Shown in pieces: positions 6,839 through 13,202 of a stretch of DNA of 26,037 nucleotides (its first letter is position 1; the number at the start of each line of letters is the position of its first letter). Below the pieces are notes generated by a model. The model had not been told where the DNA came from and did no database searches. It worked only from the letters and a program-made list of their open reading frames with translations. Made by a program: the position numbers and the translations under genes. The stretch is from positions 1 to 26,037 of IMG/VR virus record IMGVR_UViG_3300031772_002313. One strand, given 5' to 3'. The DNA is from a virus.

Positions 6839-7828
6839 TCAGAGCAGCCAATTTGGATTTTCAATCGTCCATTTTACGATTCTACGGAGGGTCTCACCCA
6901 GAGGGAATGGATGTTTCCAACCGAAGTCTCGTAGTGCCGTCCCGTCCAGAGCATACCGTCTATCGTGACCCGGTCTGACACTGTGAAAATCCTCAAACCT
7001 ATAATTAGCCGTCTTACCCATTATTTCAGCAACCCGCCTTGCCAACTCCAAGTTTGAAACCTCTTCTTGCCCCACAACATTGTAACGACTCGGCCTCTGC
7101 GCGTCCGGACCGTCTTGGTAGACCCGAGGGGATAGATTTTCCATCAAAAACAGCCATGCATCGGCAAGGTTTTTGGCATCAAGATACATACGAGAACCAA
7201 TCCTATCTGGAGTGCCATGAACAACAATCTCTTCCCCGCGATAAATCGCCCTGATAATTTTAGGGAGATACTTTGATACCTCTTGTCGTTCTCCAATCAT
7301 ATTCATAGTATTCGTAATGACAATAGGGACACCATAAGTTCTCCAATAAGAAATACACAGGGCTTCCTGCGCAGCTTTAGAAGCAGAGTAGGGATTAGAG
7401 GGGATAGCCGTTTCCCATTCTGTGTGATAATGACCGTCTGGAGCAGGTCCGAAGACCTCATCCGTCGAACACTGAATGAACATCTCGATGTCTCTCCCTC
7501 GCACAAACTCAAGGATGTTTCCAATGAGTTTTGTATTGTTTTCCCAGACATGGAGTGGTTCTTTCATAGACAGGTCAACATCAGAACAGCTTGCGAGGTT
7601 TAAGACGTAGTCGATTTTCCCAAACTCAGCTGCCAGACGGGTACTTATAGGAGCGTTCAAGTCGTGGCAGTAAACCTTGTATCTTTGGTCTTTTTGAACG
7701 CGTAGGCTGTCTCCGGCGTGGCGGAAAGAATCCAGCCCTATAAGTTCCCAGTCTGTTTTCTCCAGATACCACTCCACTACATGATGACCTACAAAACCAC
7801 CAGAACCAGTAATTAGGAGTCGATTCAT
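6839..7828 (-). CDS. NAD-dependent sugar-nucleotide dehydratase/epimerase (RmlB-like SDR)
   Basis: This 329-residue extended short-chain dehydrogenase has the Rossmann glycine motif GSGGFVG at 8-14, an NAD-selecting Asp in GLD near 31-33, LNLAS at 76-80, and the active site STDEVFG at 121-127 with Y147 and K151 in YSASK. The Thr-Asp-Glu triplet after Ser is diagnostic of dTDP-glucose 4,6-dehydratase-like enzymes rather than simple 4-epimerases. The nucleotide-binding RMYLDAKNLADA segment is also present. The length is normal for the family. It would make a 4-keto-6-deoxy or related nucleotide sugar in the cytoplasm. With the glycosyltransferase and two methyltransferase-type genes downstream, it fits a phage-encoded route to an unusual sugar. 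The exact substrate cannot be fixed. Confidence 0.9.
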   Translation of the reverse strand: MNRLLITGSGGFVGHHVVEWYLEKTDWELIGLDSFRHAGDSLRVQKDQRYKVYCHDLNAPISTRLAAEFGKIDYVLNLASCSDVDLSMKEPLHVWENNTKLIGNILEFVRGRDIEMFIQCSTDEVFGPAPDGHYHTEWETAIPSNPYSASKAAQEALCISYWRTYGVPIVITNTMNMIGERQEVSKYLPKIIRAIYRGEEIVVHGTPDRIGSRMYLDAKNLADAWLFLMENLSPRVYQDGPDAQRPSRYNVVGQEEVSNLELARRVAEIMGKTANYRFEDFHSVRPGHDRRYALDGTALRDFGWKHPFPLGETLRRIVKWTIENPNWLL

Positions 7829-7848
7829 ATTACTTTTTACCCTTTCTT

Positions 7849-7882
7849 AAAATAAAAAATGAGAGTGCGGAGGTCACGCTCT
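7849..7882 (-). terminator. Terminator-like hairpin after small gene
   Basis: On the minus strand AGAGCGTG (7882-7875) can pair with CGCACTCT (7869-7862) with one mismatch and one G-T pair, around a 5-nt loop. CATTTTTTATTTT follows. It begins at the stop codon of the small gene and precedes the dehydratase. Its 3' arm also belongs to the 15-nt inverted repeat, so an alternative long-range stem competes with it. Confidence 0.5.
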
Positions 7883-8237
7883 TACTCGGCGGGGGTGTTT
7901 GCAACAACGGCGGCAGCTAACTTAGCCGAGGTCGCATCAAGCGTATTGGCAAGAGCCAGAATCTTAGCGGGGTCATCCTTAATCGCAACCAACTGCGCGG
8001 CAATACCCTCAATCAGGGCGATTGCAGAGTCAACTGCAACGGTATTCTCTTCTACCTCAGTGGTCAACGTGTCGAGTTCAATGGTCATATGTATCTCCTT
8101 TTTTAAAATTTCCTTCGTAAGATGAAGGAGTTTGTCGAGTTTTTCGTTTACGTCCAGATACTCCATCGTGTGATGGTAAATGTCAAATCGCATTGCTGCA
8201 CCTCCCACAAAAAAAGTATAAAACCTCCGCACTCTCA
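7860..8237. repeat. 15-nt perfect inverted repeat bracketing one gene
   Basis: TGAGAGTGCGGAGGT at 7860-7874 is the exact reverse complement of ACCTCCGCACTCTCA at 8223-8237. The arms flank the gene at 7882-8193. One lies upstream of its ribosome site; the other overlaps the terminator-like hairpin after its stop. Confidence 0.85.
7882..8193 (-). CDS. Small helical tail-region protein with two in-frame starts
   Basis: The longest reading (start 8244) has no ribosome site. ATG at 8193 has GGAGG 7 nt upstream and gives 103 residues. A second in-frame ATG at 8088 has AAGGAG 6 nt upstream and gives 68 residues. Both sites are strong, so a long and a short product are likely. Residues 1-35 of the long form contain an amphipathic, coiled-coil-like helix (YLDVNEKLDKLLHLTKEILKKEI). 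The short form is Ala/Leu/Val-rich and helical (VAVDSAIALIEGIAAQLVAI, then DPAKILALANTLDATSAKLAAAVVANTP), a pattern common in small proteins near phage tail genes. The function is unknown. The gene is bracketed by the 15-nt inverted repeat and followed by a terminator-like hairpin. Confidence 0.75.
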   Translation of the reverse strand: MRFDIYHHTMEYLDVNEKLDKLLHLTKEILKKEIHMTIELDTLTTEVEENTVAVDSAIALIEGIAAQLVAIKDDPAKILALANTLDATSAKLAAAVVANTPAE

Positions 8238-8244
8238 CCTCCAT

Positions 8245-8271
8245 ATTGTAGGATATTCATTAACTTTTCAA
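8245..8271 (-). promoter_or_regulatory. Possible promoter for the small helical gene
   Basis: TTGAAA (8271-8266) and TACAAT (8250-8245) are each five of six consensus bases, but the spacer is only 15 nt. It lies in the gap between 8281 and 8193. The transcript would carry the upstream inverted-repeat arm in its leader. Confidence 0.35.
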
Positions 8272-8280
8272 GTCCTTTGT

Positions 8281-8475
8281 CTATAACCATACAGCTTCGT
8301 CCTTCGTATAAGGAGTGCTGGCGACCCAAACCCCACCCGTATGTACCCAGACGGTTGTTGTAAGAGTCCAAACCCCTCCGACTTTAACATAAACAGTTCC
8401 CCTATCTTCAACGCTAACTACAAAGCCTTCTTCGACATCTACTTCTTCTAAACTATTAATGAAAAGGTCAGCCAT
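8281..8475 (-). CDS. Small hypothetical tail-associated protein
   Basis: This 64-residue protein starts with ATG at 8475; AGGAG lies 6 nt upstream and overlaps the stop of the preceding mini-gene. The first 20 residues are acidic (LEEVDVEEGF). The rest is Val/Trp-rich with a repeated strand pattern: YVKVGGVWTLTTTVWVHTGGVWVAS. This GGVW pattern resembles short modules found in phage fibres and adhesins. There is no membrane segment. It lies just after the large fibre gene, so a small tail-tip or fibre accessory role is likely; I cannot name the family. Confidence 0.72.
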   Translation of the reverse strand: MADLFINSLEEVDVEEGFVVSVEDRGTVYVKVGGVWTLTTTVWVHTGGVWVASTPYTKDEAVWL

Positions 8476-8484
8476 AGTAATCTC

Positions 8485-8604
8485 CTATATCTTGAACACC
8501 CTACGACCCTTAAATACAACTTCTTGGTGTGCCAAGCAAATGAGAACTATATGCCACGAAAGCCAGAGTATGAATCCAAAACAACAATAAATTCTTTCAA
8601 TCAT
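8485..8604 (-). CDS. 39-residue single-span membrane mini-protein
   Basis: ATG at 8604 opens a 39-codon ORF just after the fibre stop. The sequence is MIERIYCC, then a hydrophobic segment (FGFILWLSWHIVLICLA, about residues 9-25), then a basic tail ending KGRRVFKI. This is an Nin/C-basic single-span layout. Its TAG overlaps the AGGAG of the next gene, the packing seen at other junctions here, which supports a real gene. The weak point is the start: only GGT, no good AGGAG. A holin- or lysis-associated role is possible, but there is no endolysin in the window, so I assign no function. Confidence 0.5.
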   Translation of the reverse strand: MIERIYCCFGFILWLSWHIVLICLAHQEVVFKGRRVFKI

Positions 8605-8606
8605 TA

Positions 8607-11051
8607 TTATACCGGATTCTTATATCTGAATTGAACTAATCCGGCCCCTCCCGGTGCGTTTGTGTAATGAAGTTTAGCAGACCCGCCTCCCCCTCCTCCC
8701 GGTGCTCCTCCTGCTACTCCTTCGTGCGATGTACCTCCTCCGCCACCACCCCCATAGGCAGGAGTAAATCCGTATAATGGCGGAAGATTATTAACACTTG
8801 GGTCTCTAGAATTAGTTCCATCTATAAACTTTCCTGCGGAAGACCCCCCATCCAAACCAACAGTTCCCCCATTTCTATAACCATTTCCTCCTGAGTAAGC
8901 CACATCAGCATTGACACAACTTCCCGCCGCTCCGCCAACTCCTGCCGCAGAAGGAGAGCCGTCCGTACCCGGAGCCGCAGATAAAATAAGTGTTGGGTCT
9001 ATTTCTTCTATGCGTACATCGTCGATATATAGATTTACAACACCAATTATTGTTTGTGGATGCCACATATCAAATATTATCTTGTAATCTGTATAATCTG
9101 GATGGGCGTAAAATAATATAGTTGTTTTTACCCACACATCTTCGTCTGGTAGGCCGTTCTCTATTGTATAAAAGTCCGTAGTCCATCCTTGACTCCAAAT
9201 ACCGTCGCCTTCGGTCCACTGAACAGATACAGTTTCACTTGTATCACAAAGATGTACGCCTATAGGCCAATCATTTACTGAGTTTTTCTGTCTAGTCCAA
9301 TAAGATAGTCTATACAAAGAGTTAGGAGTTAAATTAAAACTTTCATCCGAAAAAGCCCCAGTCTTTGAGTCTTCTGTAAGGTCTACCCTAATACACCTTA
9401 ATCCTTCGTGGATTATTGAACTCTCTTCATTTATAGTTTCCTCGCCATAACTTATAAGATTCCAATTCGTAGGAGTATGCTCATCTGTCCAATTCTCAAA
9501 TCCTCCATCTTCAATTTTTTGATTGGAGACATCTCCTTTGAACACCTCCGTGTGTTCTCCACTGCCCTCATTAAGAACACTATAGTAGTAGTCCCCCGGT
9601 GATACTGTTATTGTTCTCTGAGCAAATGCTCCCCCGCCCCCGCCTCCGCCGCCATAAGTAGAACCTCCAGCCCCGCCTTTTCCACCATGTCCCCAAGCCT
9701 CAACGATTAGTTCTGTTACTCCCGCAGGAACTGTTATTTCATATAGAACGGTTGTCCAAGATATTTTGGGTGCAACCATAGCAAACATATATGAATTAGA
9801 GTAATAATATTCTTCCCCCTCAATGGTAGAATCAGCATCGTATTCCGCTTCAAGTACCAATGTCAAAGCATTATATTTTCTAACGTGAGTAACATCACTA
9901 TCAGCACTATGAACTATAAGAAAGTATAATGAACCGTTATAGTAAACAAGTCCATATACTCCTACTACTTCATTCGCTCCGCCAAGATTCAATCTGGTAA
10001 CATAGGATAAATCCGAACATCTATGAACTTTTAATTGACATCCTAAATCGAACCCACCATCCAACATATAAAGATAAGTATTATCAGTAACTATAGCCAT
10101 AGGCCATATAAACTGATTATCCCCCAAACCGTGGCCTATAACTCTACTAACTAAACTGAGGTCGCTGCAAAGATATTTGCTCAAGGACTGCGAGTCATTA
10201 TCGTCATTTGATGTGACATAAAGATGAGTCCCATCAGTGCAAATTCCGTCTGGGTGTATCCAATCAATTCCTTCTCCCTCGGTCCAAACAAGTGTTTGAG
10301 CAACATAGGATAAATCGGACATTGCATACTTAACTATTCTAGAATTAGACCAATCGGCAACATAAACATATGTTCCGTCCGAGCAAATCTGCTGTGTTAC
10401 CCAAAGAGGCCACGTAATGTCTTCGGGATTTTCGGGGTTTGGAATATAAGCATTACTCTCCGCTATAATCTCACCAGTTTCAGCATCTATCTTTGAAACA
10501 GAGTCCTTATACCCGACAAACCCATTGTTACTCCCCCACCCAACTGCATAAATGTAACCTTCGTAGTAACAGACTCCAGTAAACCAAACTGGAGAGTCCC
10601 ATTCACCGTACCAGAAAGGACTTACCATCATGTAACCTTCTGGAGCAACAGTATCTAAATTATGCCAACGCCACGCAAAATCATTGTATGCACCATTAGA
10701 GACCATAAGAAACAAATCTTCTATGGGCGTTTGAAACCATATATCACCGTCCTCACCTCCGGAAGGACTATCACTACTTATGGTAATTTTATGTTTCCAT
10801 TCAGGGAGGTCGTTGTCCAACGTAAGTATTTCTCCATTTCTATCTCGCGCAAGACGTTCCCATTTATCTCCTACAGAACCTCTAACAATATCTCCTTTTG
10901 CAACAGTATCATTATCGGTATCGGGATGAACGGTTCCGTCTAGAAGATTATGGATTCCTACGGGTCCAATACTTCCGGCGTTCTTTATCAACTTCTTAAG
11001 ATTTATAATTGCTCGCGCATACTCGGAAATTTTTACATATCTTTCAGCCAT
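8607..11051 (-). CDS. Tail fibre with beta-propeller, Gly-rich and carbohydrate-binding-like domains
   Basis: The ATG at 11051 is chosen over the longer reading (11126) because AAAGGAG lies 7 nt upstream; this gives 814 residues. Residues 1-100 match the N-terminal module of many fibres: HNLLDGTVHPDTDNDTVAKG, VRGSVGDKWERLA. About 150-400 form NHL/propeller-like repeats, with recurring ICSDGTYVYVADWSNSRIVKY and SDLSYVAQ/SDLSYVTR elements. About 445-475 is a Gly-rich segment with eight Gly in a row. About 510-685 resembles a carbohydrate-binding module (GGFENW...NW start, VNLYIDDVRI end). About 695-810 is a second Gly-rich segment. It probably binds a host-surface glycan or protein. The start overlaps the DUF483-like gene by 8 nt. 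A fibre role is well supported by domain content; the ligand is unknown. Confidence 0.85.
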   Translation of the reverse strand: MAERYVKISEYARAIINLKKLIKNAGSIGPVGIHNLLDGTVHPDTDNDTVAKGDIVRGSVGDKWERLARDRNGEILTLDNDLPEWKHKITISSDSPSGGEDGDIWFQTPIEDLFLMVSNGAYNDFAWRWHNLDTVAPEGYMMVSPFWYGEWDSPVWFTGVCYYEGYIYAVGWGSNNGFVGYKDSVSKIDAETGEIIAESNAYIPNPENPEDITWPLWVTQQICSDGTYVYVADWSNSRIVKYAMSDLSYVAQTLVWTEGEGIDWIHPDGICTDGTHLYVTSNDDNDSQSLSKYLCSDLSLVSRVIGHGLGDNQFIWPMAIVTDNTYLYMLDGGFDLGCQLKVHRCSDLSYVTRLNLGGANEVVGVYGLVYYNGSLYFLIVHSADSDVTHVRKYNALTLVLEAEYDADSTIEGEEYYYSNSYMFAMVAPKISWTTVLYEITVPAGVTELIVEAWGHGGKGGAGGSTYGGGGGGGGAFAQRTITVSPGDYYYSVLNEGSGEHTEVFKGDVSNQKIEDGGFENWTDEHTPTNWNLISYGEETINEESSIIHEGLRCIRVDLTEDSKTGAFSDESFNLTPNSLYRLSYWTRQKNSVNDWPIGVHLCDTSETVSVQWTEGDGIWSQGWTTDFYTIENGLPDEDVWVKTTILFYAHPDYTDYKIIFDMWHPQTIIGVVNLYIDDVRIEEIDPTLILSAAPGTDGSPSAAGVGGAAGSCVNADVAYSGGNGYRNGGTVGLDGGSSAGKFIDGTNSRDPSVNNLPPLYGFTPAYGGGGGGGTSHEGVAGGAPGGGGGGSAKLHYTNAPGGAGLVQFRYKNPV

Positions 11052-11883
11052 GGCACGACTCCTTTGGTATAAAAGTTCCGTCTGTCCTAACAACGAATCT
11101 TTCAAGAGTAGGGACAGACTGAACAACGATGTAGAATATAGGTGTTTTCACCATCCCTATCCCATGAAGACTACTCCATTCCATAGGCATCTGTAAAAGA
11201 GAATCTAAAATCATAGACAAGTCCTTATTCTTAATACGGGCTAGATTCATTCGCTCTGTAGACAAAGCGATAGTTTCACCACAGTTAAAAGAACAAGGGA
11301 TGTGAAATCCTATCCTTACTCCAATATAGCGAAGAAGAGGATTTGAGTACGGATGAGATTTTACCAGAATGAGATTTTCATTTTCTTCTATCGCGGGGGA
11401 GGCTTGCGCCGCTTGCCACATCGGGTCAAAGAACCCTCCAGACCACGACTCGTCAAAAAATTTGCAGCAGCACTTTGGAAATCCTAACATAACACCCTGA
11501 CGATAGTTGTCTCCGTTTATAAAGGCATCCTTAAAATCCAAACAATCCTTAATAGTCCTTGCTACAACCAAACAAACAGACGCGGGTTGTCCACTCCGAG
11601 GTTCTTCGTGTTTGTGAGAAAATCCACCAAACGAAACCACTCTTTTCAGCGGAAGAGAAACAAGTCCGTGTTCTGCCCATCTTGCAGAAGATTCTGGAAC
11701 TGACTCTTCGCCAATAGTCTGCCACGCGCACAATCTATGCTCGGCAACAACACTATCTACTTCAAGTTCATGAACCAAAGCAGAAATTTTATCCAGAGGG
11801 TCTTTCCATGTATCCTTAGCCTTTTGAGAAAGCCATATCATTCTTGAAAATGACCCTGTATTAAAGTTCTCTATAAGGTTCAT
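11044..11883 (-). CDS. Cys-rich DUF483-like partner of the radical SAM enzyme
   Basis: This 279-residue protein contains LGFPKCCCKFF at 133-143 (C138, C139, C140), resembling the GYP-x-CC motif of DUF483-type proteins. A second motif, FHIPCSFNC at 193-201, follows SNPLLRYIGVRI. These Cys and the nearby His could bind a metal, an Fe-S cluster or a thiol-linked intermediate; that is inference. No membrane segment or signal peptide is visible. Its ATG overlaps the stop of the radical SAM gene as TAATG, a strong sign that the two proteins are made together. The family has no function I can state. A partner, accessory or second maturation enzyme for the hub protein is the best guess; the DUF483 assignment is from memory of the motif. 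Confidence 0.65.
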   Translation of the reverse strand: MNLIENFNTGSFSRMIWLSQKAKDTWKDPLDKISALVHELEVDSVVAEHRLCAWQTIGEESVPESSARWAEHGLVSLPLKRVVSFGGFSHKHEEPRSGQPASVCLVVARTIKDCLDFKDAFINGDNYRQGVMLGFPKCCCKFFDESWSGGFFDPMWQAAQASPAIEENENLILVKSHPYSNPLLRYIGVRIGFHIPCSFNCGETIALSTERMNLARIKNKDLSMILDSLLQMPMEWSSLHGIGMVKTPIFYIVVQSVPTLERFVVRTDGTFIPKESCHG

Positions 11884-13193
11884 TAAACTCCTGCCTTTAC
11901 TCTGTCAGTATGGTCCCCATGAGGACAATCTTTGTAAGGAGAAAGAGTAGAATTTAATGATTTTCCATCCTTAATTGTCTTCAGTTGATTTTCAGTCAAC
12001 CTTCTATCGGACCTCCAACTACTTCCTCCGGGCATTAAATTTGCCACAGCTACAGCAGGAGAAGGAAACAGTTTATTACCAGACAAGGTTAGCATATTAG
12101 GAAACAAGCCTATAATTTTATTCTCTATATGACTGAACAGAGTTTTCCAAGCCAGACAAAAACGAGTTTTGTTTCTCCAGTCATCATCAATTGCCTCTCC
12201 CGGACACCCCCCTTTGCATATCATCCAAAACTTACAGTCTTTACATCCTCCAAAAGCTTGAGGAGTTTGAGCAAGGGCCAGATAACGCTCGCTGGCGTAA
12301 GAATCAGCTGCCAGTACCTGAATACCGTCAATCGCCCCTCCACCCTTTAAACAATTACCTAGATTACCTTCCTCATCGATTGTTGTTTCTGAAGATGTTT
12401 TCCATATATCACATTCAGTAAAAACACAGGTTTGTTGCATATGCCCCAGCATTAGGTCAACAACATCCCGATAAGGCTGCCAATCAAGGGCGGGGTCAGA
12501 AAAGCAAGTATCAGAAAGAACAGAAAAAGAATATCCAAGGGAGCCGGAATCAAGTTCTTCGTATGGAAATTTTTTCTTGTCGTAGACAACCCCCTCATTT
12601 GTTCTAACGCTGGTGCAATTAAATTCATTCTTCAGCCGGAGAAGAAACTTTATGAATTCCGGTAAGGATTCTTTTGAGGCATTATACTGCCGCAGAACCG
12701 ATATTACACTAATAGACAGTCCAGCATCCGAGCATTTTTTCATATTCTGAAGAACAAGCTTTGTTCCTTCCTCTATTTCATTAACCGGAACAAATCGGCT
12801 ATTCCACCTACCAAAGTTAAGTTTAGATGTATCTCCATCTAGGCTAAACCCTATATGTGTTTGAAACTGTTTAAAAATATCAATGTGCTTCTCGGTTAAA
12901 AGAAGTCCATTTGTCTGTATCGTAGTTCTTCCCCACAACTCATATGTTGTTTCTAAAATTTTATTAAAATCTTCTATTGGAACTAACATAGGTTCCCCGC
13001 CATGAAAACAAGGGGTTGCCCTCTTTTTTCTGTCGTTCCTGTCGTCCTTTGATACTTTATTACTTTCTTCTCTGAGTCTTTTAAGTATTTTATCAATGTC
13101 GTACTTTTTAAATCCTACTCTATCTCGTATTTTTGTTTCGTAACACGAACCGCAAAGACCATTACAATTAAGGATTTTTATATTGTATCCCAT
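11883..13193 (-). CDS. Radical SAM/SPASM peptide or protein maturase
   Basis: This 436-residue protein starts almost at its cluster motif. C10, C14 and C17 (CNGLCGSC) form the CX3CX2C site for the SAM-cleaving 4Fe-4S cluster. GGEPM at 65-69 binds SAM, and TIQTNGLLL and IGFSLDGD follow as core strands. The SPASM region is complete: C256 and C261, G276 then C281, and C317-X2-C320-X5-C326-X3-C330, then C346, ligands for auxiliary clusters. Such enzymes modify peptides or proteins by radical chemistry, for example thioether or C-C crosslinks. Residues 365-436 form an extra tail ending CPHGDHTDRV, which copies the hub protein's HxD motif. It lies 9 nt after the hub gene and overlaps the DUF483-like gene, so the hub is the likely substrate. 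The chemistry is unknown. Confidence 0.9.
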   Translation of the reverse strand: MGYNIKILNCNGLCGSCYETKIRDRVGFKKYDIDKILKRLREESNKVSKDDRNDRKKRATPCFHGGEPMLVPIEDFNKILETTYELWGRTTIQTNGLLLTEKHIDIFKQFQTHIGFSLDGDTSKLNFGRWNSRFVPVNEIEEGTKLVLQNMKKCSDAGLSISVISVLRQYNASKESLPEFIKFLLRLKNEFNCTSVRTNEGVVYDKKKFPYEELDSGSLGYSFSVLSDTCFSDPALDWQPYRDVVDLMLGHMQQTCVFTECDIWKTSSETTIDEEGNLGNCLKGGGAIDGIQVLAADSYASERYLALAQTPQAFGGCKDCKFWMICKGGCPGEAIDDDWRNKTRFCLAWKTLFSHIENKIIGLFPNMLTLSGNKLFPSPAVAVANLMPGGSSWRSDRRLTENQLKTIKDGKSLNSTLSPYKDCPHGDHTDRVKAGV

Positions 13194-13202
13194 ATTGCTA
13201 CC

